Assembly (NCBI GenBank): GCA_035578905.1
Contig: JAQJVL010000808.1
Span: 248,001-312,000 of the forward strand
Reading direction: 5' to 3'
DNA from: Stictocephala bisonia
Taxonomy: Eukaryota > Arthropoda > Insecta > Hemiptera > Membracidae
DNA: 64,000 nt
Positions 46,540 to 56,308 of this stretch are shown piece after piece; within the stretch, counting starts at the first letter, position 1, and each line of letters begins with the position of its first letter. The position numbers and the translations under genes were made by a program. The notes under the pieces are model-generated. The model was not told the origin of the DNA, searched no databases, and saw only the letters and a list, made by a program, of their open reading frames with translations.

Positions 46540-47350
46540 CACCATATACTTCCGGTAAACTTGGTAAAAATATCTAATCACGGTTAATTTCAACCGGCTA
46601 TTATTGGGTATCCTCAAGTCTGTGATTTTACATACTTAACACTCTTACGCTAGGCAACCCGCAATACACATGTATTTAAAAATTAAGGGGCAGCTATTAT
46701 TTTTTTATTTTTATGTAATACACTATTAACTTTAGGGTCCTTCAACTACCATCGACTACTACCTTTAGTTACCCCCTCCCATCTACTTCCGGTTAACTTC
46801 GTATGGATACCTTATCTCGTCTAATATCAAACACACCCGGCATCCTCAAGTCTACAATTTTACGTACTTAACACGCTAGCTATATTTAGATACTTCCAAT
46901 TAACTTCGTACGCTCTAACCCTAGAGCCCTCATGTCTTCAAATTCACTTGCCTTTAAATCCTAGCCATCTTCGGACTATCCAACCTAAATTACTTTGAAT
47001 ATTATTTAACTGTACTTACGATGTCTACTGGTGTACGGTGGCCGGGCTTTATCGCTGTTATCACATCCACTTCCGTTATTGGTCACAAGCTTTACTTTAC
47101 ATTTAAGCTTTAAATATATAATACAAGTATTATATATTTAATATGTTTTCCTTCATTAGCCTAACTATCATCATCTAATATAACAATTTTCTATTTTCGC
47201 CCACCTTCGGCTACCTTTACGTGCGTGTACTATAACAAATGCATACTGTTTTTGTGAATATATCTCACTTACTGCCTCTGCTCGGTGCACTGTGAACGGG
47301 TTTTATCGCTGTTATCACATCCGCTTCCGTTACTACAAGCATTGCTTTAC
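46540..47350. repeat. Subterminal repeats of about 245 bp in the Polinton
   Basis: Landmarks recur with a period of about 243-247 bp. CTTCCGGTAAACTTGGTA (46549) recurs as CTTCCGGTTAACTTCGTA (46793). CATCCTCAAGTCT...TTTTAC.TACTTAACAC recurs likewise. TTTATCGCTGTTATCACATCC appears at about 47047 and 47297. Diverged tandem duplications; function unknown. Confidence 0.6.
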
Positions 47351-47499
47351 ATCTTAGTACAATATATGTTGTCTGTTATTTGCACAATGTCTTTTAAATC
47401 ACAAGAGTTGTAGACTATATTATGTTTTCCTTCGTACACTTAATTAATATTGTATATGGTTCCTTCTGAACATTTATTAAAACAGTAATACACTGAATG

Positions 47500-48880
47500 A
47501 TCCCTCAACTTCACATACAACAAACACTGCCCATCACGTCCCTTCTGGCTTTTGCTATGTAATCATTGACAGTGATGGCAAACCAGTAAAACAACTCAAA
47601 GTCTACAGCGGTCCCGATGTTGTAGATACCTTTTTAAATTGTTTGATTGTATAGTCTGAGGAACTCTTACTAATTATTAATAAAAACATTCTGATTAATA
47701 TGTCTCCACAAGACAAAATTATTTTCAAAAATGCAACTCAATGTCACCTTTGTCTAAAACCTTTAGATGGAGACAAAGTGGCTAACCATAACCACCTAAC
47801 AGGTGAGTTCTTGGGACCTGCCCATAACTCTTGCAATTTGAATTACAAAGTCCCTAAACACATTCCAGTGTTTTTCCATAACCTCAGAGGTTATGACTGC
47901 CACCACTTGATCCAAGGGCTAGGCAAATTCAAAAAGGAAAATCTGTCATGTATCGCTACAACTAGTGAGTGGTACATTTCAGTTACCCTTGAATCTTTAC
48001 GTTTCTTAGACTCGCTCCAATTCCTCAACTTCTCTTTGGATACACTTGTATCCAACTTAGTTTCTGACGGGCTTCCAAATTCAAAATTTTACGGCAGTGT
48101 ATGACTAATACTGACTTACTTCTACGCAAAGACGTCTTTCCATACACACATGACAGACGAATCTAAATTCCACGAGACTGAACTTCTTCCCAAGGAGGTT
48201 TTCTTTAACGACTTGCACTCAGACTATCCACTAGCTCCTGAACGTAAAATTGTGATTAAAGACATGTTATCGACATATTGTAGGGACTTGCTAGACGAAC
48301 CTGACTTTAAACCTCCCAAGACAGAAAAACTACTAACTACACTCTGTGACAAAAACAAATACGTGTTACATTACAGAAACCTTAAACTTTACTTACAACT
48401 CGGACTTGTACTGATCAAAATCCACAGAGTTCTTTCTTTTAAGCAATCTGCCTGGCTAGCTAGTATATGAAGACATAAAAAATTAATTACATCTGTTTGA
48501 TACCTCTGACTACCCAACTAGCCATCCATGCTATAGAAATGTAAACAAAAAAGTGTTAGGAAAATTTAAAGACAAACTAAATTCAAAACCTGCTAAAGAA
48601 ATTATTGGTTTAAGAGCAAAGTGCTATTCTGTATTAAAAGCTGATCAAGAGGAGAAGAAGGTAGCAAAGGGTGCCCCCCGAGTTGCGATAAAAAAACAAT
48701 TGCAACATCAAATGTACAAAGATTGTTTGCTTAACCATACATTAAAAACTACATCTTCTTTAAACATTCGTAGTGAAAAACATATCATTTACACTCAACA
48801 TATAAAAAATTGTCCTTGTGCCCATTTGACGACAAAAGATACATTTTGGAAAACAGCATCAACACACTAAGCATATGGTC
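47500..48880 (+). pseudogene. Protein-primed family-B DNA polymerase remnant (pPolB)
   Basis: The first frame (47700-48104) has a CHLCLKPLDGDKV...HNHLTGEFLGPAHNSCNLNY zinc/exonuclease segment and VFFHNLRGYDCHHLIQ, then FLDSLQF...LDTLVSNL, as in Polinton-type polymerases. Coding-like sequence also precedes it (HHVPSGFCYVIIDSDGKP-like, 47520-47650). The second frame (48150-48470) has ETELLPKEVFFNDL, then LCDKNKYVLHYRNLKLYLQLGL. The third (48553-48870) has VLGKFKDKLNSKP and GLRAKCYS and the C-terminal RSEKHIIYT. The palm motif with the YxDTDS catalytic aspartates is missing at the 48470-48553 junction, so it cannot polymerise. Confidence 0.88.
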
Positions 48881-49639
48881 ACCATTTAATTAGTAAAAAA
48901 CGAGCTTTAGAAAACGATCAAAATCACATATTTAAAAAACCAAAAATTAACTCTACTTTAAACTAAAAAACAAAGTAACATTCAGTCAAACGGTACCCCA
49001 CTACTGACTGATTCCCCCTCTCCCACCCCCCCCCCCCATCACTTCCTTCTTGGAAATGTCAACGCTACAGTTGATTAACTTACATTTACTTTTTAACTAT
49101 TTGATGTATGCTTACTAAAGGAACTCCTCAATTCAACTATCGTTTTTGTTTCTCTTTAGAATATTTACTCAAACACAATTAATTTGTTACAACTCTTATC
49201 TATGTAACTATTATCCAACTACATAAAAAAGTTTAATTTATATTAAAAGCATTCATTTTGTTGGAATCAAGCTTCGACCACTATTCATACATTATTTCTG
49301 TACCATAACTCTTGGTGTGAGATGAATAAGTTCGAGTGCTATGATCCGTTATGTGCGTGACTGTGCTCTGGCCTATTGTAATGGTACGGTCAGTGGACTT
49401 GTGTGAATGAAGGTGCTACAGTCTGACCATGAGAAGTGGAATATAGCTGTTAGACCTTATGATATGAGTTAGATAGCGATTACATGAGGAGTGTGATTGC
49501 GATCAACTCAGAGTGCATGCTTCCGGAAGGGTTATGGGACAGGGTAGTATTGGGTCCTAGATGACAATGTCATCTAATGACAAGTCCTAATGACTTCCTT
49601 GATATCCAAATAAATGTCTATGCAAGTTTAAAAAAAACC
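48881..49639. other. Polinton interior, unassigned
   Basis: AT-rich, with a C homopolymer near 49025. No Polinton gene recognised. Confidence 0.35.
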
Positions 49640-49870
49640 CAATGTAAGCAAGTCAGTATACCATTGAACGGCTTCACCAAGTAAAGATATACCTTATGGT
49701 TACATTTGGGGAAAAATCATAAAAAATAAAAATACAAAAACAATAACTAAATAAAACTGGGAGATAGCGTGTTGTTTGGCTGGCTATCACCGTAATGGGT
49801 GAGGAAGGAGCCCATTACATTAAAAAATCCCATTACATTAATCAGTCCCCCATTGGACGCCTCCTCAGGT
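49640..49870 (-). repeat. Direct repeat, copy A
   Basis: Ordered similarity to 50690-50910: CATTGAACGGCTTC, GGGAGATAGCGTGTTGTTTGG, GGCTATCACCGTAATGGG, GGAGCCCATTAC and CCCATTGGACGC. Both copies lie in the same orientation about 1 kb apart. Could be LTR-like or a dispersed repeat; identity unknown. Confidence 0.65.
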
Positions 49871-50114
49871 GGTGGATAGAGGGATGCTAACGAAAGCATC
49901 ACCAAGAATCTACCACATTGTTACAGGATGTGGCTCACTACATCAATCTTATCGCTTGTGTCACAACAATAAAGACAAAATATTAGCTTGGTTTTTATTG
50001 TTAATAATATAATGATTATATACTTCCAACTACATAGGATTGAAGAAAAAAAGTGATGGAATGGGATTATACTCTTGCTACAACCCATGGTTACTAATAT
50101 GACCATAGAAACCA

Positions 50115-50217
50115 AATTTACGACATTGGCAGGGCTCAGCCCCACCACAGTGCAATGCAGAAACCTCGTACTGGGCGAACCTTCTTGATTACGGTAATTC
50201 CTATGCCAGGTAAGTAA
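50115..50217 (-). pseudogene. U1 snRNA-like pseudogene (5' about 100 nt)
   Basis: Read on the minus strand from 50217: ATTACTTACCTGGCATAGG, i.e. the 5' splice-site-recognition sequence ACUUACCUG. Next come TTACCGTAATCAAGAAGGTT (U1: UACCGUGAUCACGAAGGUU-like), GTACGAGGTTTCTGCATTGCACT and GGGGCTGAGCCCTGCCAATG, matching stem-loops 1-2 of U1. After that the similarity ends: no Sm site (AAUUUGUGG-like) and no final stem. So it is a 3'-truncated copy, or the head of a U1-derived SINE. Confidence 0.78.
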
Positions 50218-50689
50218 TGTTAAGTTAGTTTTGAGTAAACTCTTTTAGCGTCAACCTTTAAAAACAATTTTTAAAGTAAATTCTGTTATAATATGGACAC
50301 TTTTGTGAGATTTCATAACTACAATTTAATAATGGCTATATCCAGCTCTGTGTAAATGTCTATAGAATACCGTACCATCGAGGTTAGGGCGGCCAAATTT
50401 AATAAAAAATCGCCCGACTGTTCTCCAAGGCAGCCGTAAAACACGTCAGTCCTGCAGCTTGGGGCTGGGCTAAACCCCGTAAGACCTCGAGTCGCAGTCC
50501 GGGCCCTCGTAAGGTACGTGTATGATTGAATGTTATACTCTATAGCTGGATAGTATCCATAGTTGAGGGAGAGTGGCTTACAAAAAAGAAAAAAACACAA
50601 CAAATCTATAAACAAAAAACTTACTGTAAAACTGCAGAACCAAAAAATAATAAAAACAAAAAATGTACATATAAAAACCCCTTGTAAGT

Positions 50690-50910
50690 CTACGTCACAT
50701 TGAAAGGCTTCTCTAAGTATAGTAATGTCTTTACTTACAGAGGGACCCAAAAAAGTATAAAAAAATCTAAATAATTTTGGGAGGTAGCATTTTGTTGGAT
50801 GGCTACCACCGTAATGAGCGAGGTTGGGACTCATTACACTAAAATACCCGTGTGGGGATACCAGTCCTCCATCGGGCGCGTCCCATGAGAATTGGGAAAT
50901 GTCCTTCAGT
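50690..50910 (-). repeat. Direct repeat, copy B
   Basis: Partner of 49640-49870, with CATTGAAAGGCTTC, GGGAGGTAGCATTTTGTTGG, GGCTACCACCGTAATGAG, GGGACTCATTAC and CCATCGGGCGC. A 171-residue minus frame (50319-50834) overlaps it but shows no domain. Confidence 0.65.
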
Positions 50911-51654
50911 TTTGCCTTCAGCTTACTTGAGGGTAGTGAGGAATTAAATACTCACCGTGAAAAAATTGGTTAAATCTCAATCAAAAACAAACACATTAAT
51001 AAAATCTGCGAAAAAGATCATGGACAAGGTATAGTATGGTACAGAATCAGGAAGTGATCTAAGTAAGATATGGTAAAACTTTCTACAAGAAGAGTAAATT
51101 CTGCCCAAAAGAAAGAAAAAATCAAAGATACAAATTTCAGAAAAAGTCATTTTACATAAAAATATAATTGTTGAAAACTGTCTCAGATCAAGGAAGAACT
51201 ACTAAAATAAAAGGAAAGTACTCTCCAAACCCCTTAAAATTGAGTTAAAATCTCCATAAATAGGGATATTTAACACTCTTGACTAACCACGCACCTAACA
51301 TAAAAGTCTATTGACTGACCCCCCACCTACTTGATCATTCTTGGTAGACTACCCACATTCCCAACACATACAACTTTTAATAGACTACCTACTTAACATT
51401 CAACACTCTTGACTAACCACCCACTTACTCAACACACACAGTACTCTCTATAGACTACGTAACTACCCATTACATAAAACCTTAGATTGACTCACAACTC
51501 CCAACATTCATGAACGACCTACCTACCAAAAATACGACTTGACCACCCACAAAAAAACAAGACTATATATACCACCTATTTAACATACAAAACCAACCAC
51601 ACACCATACAGGCATGACTTAACAGTCCACCCACCTACCAAACACACGCAACTC

Positions 51655-52005
51655 TTGATACCACTGTACGTGTATGTGTGGGTGGGTCAAAACCACTGTA
51701 CGTGTATGGGTGGGCAGGTGGGTTCAATATTAATTTTCAATTTATCGACAAATATTAATGTGGTTTTTGTATACATTGGTATTGACCCATCTACCCAACC
51801 ATACACGTACAGTGGTATTGACCCACCCGCCCACTCATACACGTACAGTGGTATTTACCTATCTACCCATCCATACATGTAAAGTAGGGTTGACCCACCT
51901 AACCAATCATACAAGTACACTGGTAATGAACCACCCATCGAACCATATGCATACATTGATAATGACCTACCCACCCAACCATACACGTAAATTGGTATTG
52001 TAATA
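51655..52005. repeat. 36-bp minisatellite, two orientations
   Basis: Two + strand units at 51655-51725 (CACTGTACGTGTATGGGTGG), then a non-repeat spacer, then about six reverse units at 51775-52005 (GTACAGTGGTATTGACCCACC and variants). Same inverted design as 12735-12965. Confidence 0.9.
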
Positions 52006-52211
52006 TTAATTTTCATGATGTAGGAAATTTTTATTGCTAAATAACGTTCATTTCAGGTGTTAGATCTTTGATAGACCACCAACACACATGAACAACCTAC
52101 CTACCAAACACAATGACTCTTGATAAGCCCCAACATATCCAGTACGTAATACTCTTGATTGACCGCCCACCTACTCATTATACACTTCTCTTGATAGACT
52201 AATCACCTTAA

Positions 52212-52874
52212 CCCTTTTACCGCTGACGTCCTTTAAAAAGGACGTTGGTATTCTGTCTGAAAATCGCCGACGTCCTTATAAAAGGACGTTTCGTAATATG
52301 CCTATAATTTTGTTATTTAAAAACATAAAAAAGCCCAGTTTGGTTGTCTGTGATCCTAAATAAATGTATTAAGGGATAAAAAATGTTTTAATGCTGGCAA
52401 TACTTATTCCCGGTGGTCACGTGCACTGCCCACTAGCGTAAGGTAAGATTATGTGATAAATAGATTTGTGTATGTTTTCAGAAAAAAAAATCTCTATTTT
52501 TTCAATACGGTTCAAATGTTTTGAAATTTTATACACGTGTTCATTTATACATGTACTTTGAAATAAAAATAAGTTTTATGTATAAAATATTTTTTCTTTA
52601 CATTGATTTTTTATTCAAATCAATTTTTTTTTTTTTAAATTACTTTCTGTTTGCAAATTTTATATACTTTTTAAATAAAATAATTTTCAAAATATGAAAA
52701 AAATACGTTTATATTATAGTCTGTCTAAAGACGAAAAAAACAACAAAGAAATTATTATTCTAGCCTCAAAACAACGGGTTTTAGAACGACTTATGTAGAA
52801 CACTACAAAAACAGTGATTTAGGCCCCAGCGGTTTAGGCTAGTCAACGGCGCTAAGCGGCCAGCGGCAAAAGGG
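52212..52874. mobile_element. TTAA-flanked piggyBac-like MITE with twin palindromes
   Basis: TTAA (52208-52211) CCCTTTTACCGCTG ... CAGCGGCAAAAGGG TTAA (52875-52878): 14-bp inverted ends with a single mismatch and a perfect TTAA duplication. Just inside the left end lie two palindromes, CGTCCTTTAAAAAGGACG (centre about 52236) and CGTCCTTATAAAAGGACG (about 52277). No transposase in 663 bp, so it is non-autonomous. It splits the repeat field at 51.3-53.1 kb. Confidence 0.88.
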
Positions 52875-53114
52875 TTAAAAAAGACTTACCACACGTTCTA
52901 CATTGACCATCCACCTACTCAACACACAAAAGATTGACCACACACTCTACATACAAGACTCTTGGTTGATCGCCCTCCTACTCAACATACAACAACCTGA
53001 TACACCATCCACTTGAACATTACATAAAACCTGTGATATTCCGCCCAATCACCAAACACACATGACCAATTACCTACCTCTGCACACACGATTCCTTAGG
53101 ACACACTCTACAAC

Positions 53115-53270
53115 CACCACTGTACGTAGGACACAATACCACTGTACGTGTATGGGCGGGCGGGTGGGTCAATAACACTTATGTGTATGGGCGGGTGGGT
53201 TGGTCAATAATTATAATAACAATAATAAACCACTGTCCGTGTATGGGCGGGTGAGTGGATCAATGTGTCA
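53115..53270 (+). repeat. 36-bp minisatellite array
   Basis: Four + strand units (CACTGTACGTGTATGGGCGG and variants, one with a TAATAATAATAA insertion). Confidence 0.88.
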
Positions 53271-54239
53271 ATTGAACAGCTGACGTAACCAGATGATCCA
53301 TGTTATACTTTGTTACGTTTAGTCTAAAGTCAGAGATTTTCTGTGTTTTATTTTGAAGGTAGGCGTTAGTCTGTGTATTTTGACGTGTTTCCCTCGGGAA
53401 CCTTTGCTCGCACGCAACGACCTCAACGTGTGTGATGCTCATTTATTGGAGGGAAACATTGGAAGTCCTACATACAAGACTCCTAGAGAACTACCCACCC
53501 ACTATAAAAACACTAATGCTTGGGACTTTATAAAATGTTGATTACATTTTTTAGCTCATCTTATAGGTATCTCCTATCTCAACTGTTAGTGTTCAGTATG
53601 TGTTATAACATGCTATCTTTATTTAATTTGTAAAGATTTTAGTTATTTTCTCAATACGACAACAATAAACTATCATCCAAATATTTCCTCTCATACTGTA
53701 AATAATTATATTCTAATTTCATTTATTTAGATACAATGTATCTTGTAAAACTATAGAAAATTTCTAATTATTGACACTATTTGACCGATGTACTGTGGAC
53801 TCTACTTAGTCCAATAGTTCTCGCACACTTTTCTTATCGAAACCACTTCTGTTACCACAAACATTGCAACTGTTCGCTGCTATTAGTTTTATTAAAACAT
53901 ACTTATTCTTCCATTATTTAATCATATTAATAAAATGTTGTTTAATCTGCTGTGCCTTGAATACGTCTTCCTACTGTTCAAATATTACCAATTACACTGA
54001 AAGTACAGATTAATAGCTAAATATAGTTTTTTCCAAGTCCTAACAAAACATAAAATAAACCAGATAAATTGTTAACCTTACACTTATAATCATGTACTTA
54101 AATTCATATAGGTATCATATAATCATGTTTTTAAATAACAATTTTACACTGTAAGATAGGTTTAATATAGCTAAAGACTAAAAATACGAGAAAAAGTAAG
54201 GTTTTAAAACTACAATAAAGAACACAAATAAAGTTAGGT
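53271..54239. other. Polinton interior, unassigned
   Basis: AT-rich; phrases near 53770-53880 (TTATCGAAACCACTTCTGTTACCACAAAC) recall the 245-bp subterminal repeats. Nothing else supported. Confidence 0.35.
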
Positions 54240-55760
54240 TAGCTAACATCCGATGAAATTTAATGGCCAACTGTTGTGACATTTCTTGCAATTGTTGTTT
54301 GGTACTTTCCTGTCGGTAAAGAGATTTAACTAATTTATTTAACTGGTTTAGCACACCTACAAAGTTGGTCCCGTTATGTAATTATCTAAACATACAACTG
54401 TAGGTGCTCCTCTTCTAGATATGAATCGAGATAAGGCAGCGACAAAAGTGTCACTGGTCATATCACAAGCCACTTCTAAATGCACTGCTTTTGTTGTGAA
54501 ACATACATAAGCAAGCTTTAACTACTAAAGCACGGCGCAAAGTGATTGTTTTTATTTCAAAAAATTCTTGACTATGAAAAAGGTGGAGCTTGTTTGATTC
54601 AATCTGAGGCAAGTCCGCCATTTTTGGATATAAAGTGGTAGGATTTACCCGAAAACAGGTTACATGCCTGTTTATCCTGGAACAGATTACACTTCTGACT
54701 AATATAATCCAAAAATGTTGACTAATTAATGATTGTACAAGCTGAGGGCCAGCATGAAGATACTTATGTGGTAGAAGTCAATTATCAAGTGGGTAATAAA
54801 ATTATTTTTAGGCAAAATAATAAGATGTTTTGTTTCACTTGGTAGGTTAGAATGTCTAATGCAGCCTTCTACTCTAATAAAATTTTCCTCGTCAATGTAA
54901 GGTGACAGTCGTTGAAGTTTGAGACTACAAGTTTTATTCTGTGCGATCTTGACTTTGTCTTCAGCGAACGCTGTACTATTCGATAAATTGCAAATGTAGC
55001 TGATTTCAGTTCAAAAAAAGATAAGGGTATTTTAAGTTTGCTTTTTTTATGCATAGTTATGAATGATACGACGTATGTAAGCAAACACTCGAAGAAGTTT
55101 TGTCCACGAGGAAAACTTTGTAGGAGTGTCCCAACTGCTATCATTTTCATTTATTAATGCAAAAGTATTTACAGTTATAATTTTCATTTCAGGAACATAT
55201 TCCACATTGAATGTAGGTTTTTTAGGCCATTGTGACGGTTCCAATTAAAGCCATTTTGGCCCTGACCACCACAACTGATAACTGATAAGCTTATCAGGCA
55301 ACAAACCACGGGAAGCACAGTCCGCTGGGTTCTGTGCCGACAGTACATGCGACCAAGCGGTGGACGGCAACTACTCCTGTATGAGAGACCCTATTTGCTA
55401 TGTAAGTCTTAAGTCTAAAGGGTGGTGTTGACAACCAACAAAGAACAATAGATGAATCAGTCCATGCGTGAAAGAACTGATAGTAAGCCGTTTCGAAAGA
55501 ACTTCTGTGCAATAAATCATTAATTGTGCTTATAAAAATGCACTATACAATTCAAGTTTAGGTAAGGATATTGCTTCAGTGGAGGGACTTTAGTTTTGGC
55601 CATAATCAAAGTAGTTTTTTGTATTTCCTGCCTCATCAGTGCAGCGTAAATAAACACAACCGCCATAGCCTAACTCGCTGTGGTCGGAGAACCCGTGTAT
55701 TTGAATGTTTGCAATTTAACACCCTATAGCAATATTTTTCAAACAAGTCTCAACTTGCAA
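54240..55760 (-). pseudogene. Pao/BEL LTR-retrotransposon pol fragment
   Basis: On the minus strand the order is RNase H start (GFSDHSELGYGGCVYL), PKLELYSA, WTDSSIVLCWLSTPP..LKTYIANRVS (55500-55380) and GLLPDKLISYQLWWSGPKWL. After that come VPEMK, FSSWTKLLRVFAYIRR (55244-55047), a second-frame ELKSATFAIYRIVQ (54990 on) and the integrase segment CFRVNPTTLYPKMADLPQ (54670-54600) and NGTNFVGVLNQLNKLVKSL (54390-54270). This is characteristic of Pao/BEL pol. Frameshifts and stops occur throughout; no LTRs or gag were recognised. Confidence 0.85.
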
Positions 55761-56179
55761 AAATGTATTCCATTTGCTTGCAATCTCAGCTGAAAGGGGA
55801 CTGTCCCAATCACAGTTTAAAACCCACAATGTCTGTACGAGATTTTTTTTCATAAAATACAACAGGGGCTATAAAGCTTTAGCAAGCTGCCACTAGAGCT
55901 AAAATACAACATTTTAATATATCTTCCATGTGAAAAAGTTGGATTTATTAGAGATGAATATTTTTGGAGGATGTATCGGAAGAACCATTTTGCAAAGTTA
56001 AACCGATTCAATGGGAAGCAGAGTATCTGCTTTCCACCCTTAAAGATTCTTGAATCGTGCATAGGTCTACTGGAGAAGGAGGCACGTTAAAATACTCCTA
56101 ACGCGCCGAGACCCTACCTCATGGGTGGTGTGAAAACTGGAGTCAATTAGTTGCATGTTAGTGTCAAAACAACCTTGTG

Positions 56180-56308
56180 TCCGAGTGGTTCCGCATCCGA
56201 CTCATTAGAGGTTATGGAAAAACACTGGGATATGCATAGGTACTTTGTAATTTAAATTGCAAGAATTATGGGCAGGTAAATCATCATGGTCGGGTACACT
56301 AACCACTG
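56180..56308 (-). mobile_element. Possible tRNA-like SINE head, split by hAT-2
   Basis: Joining across hAT-2, the minus strand reads CCGTGGTCTAGTGGTTAGTG (59745-59723, then 56300-), which resembles a tRNA box A region. The opposite end contains GTGTCCGAGTGGTTCCGCATC, also tRNA-like. This suggests an SINE or tRNA-derived segment that was the hAT-2 target. Confidence 0.4.

Larger units (their letters stand above)
51270..53110 (-). repeat. Degenerate CACCCACCTACTCAACACA repeat field
   Basis: Loose tandem phrases of about 40-50 bp, built on CTCTTGATTGACCACCCACCTACTCAACACAC, occupy about 51270-51655, 52060-52205 and 52880-53110. They are interrupted by a 36-bp minisatellite block and a TTAA element. 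The CCACCCAC theme is related in composition to the minisatellite, but I could not align the units convincingly. Confidence 0.55.

Noticed and set aside
50115..50217. Functional U1 snRNA gene
   Set aside because: No Sm site or terminal stem after the similarity ends, and no recognisable upstream element, so it is called a pseudogene.
50319..50834. 171-aa minus-strand open frame with hydrophobic segments
   Set aside because: No domain, overlaps direct repeat B, and composition looks like translated AT-rich DNA.
49640..50910. LTR pair of a complete LTR retrotransposon
   Set aside because: Copies are not bounded by clear TG...CA ends, and nothing between them resembles gag or pol.
12735..53270. 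CRISPR-like array
   Set aside because: Units are tandem without unique spacers, and the sequence is from a eukaryotic genome.
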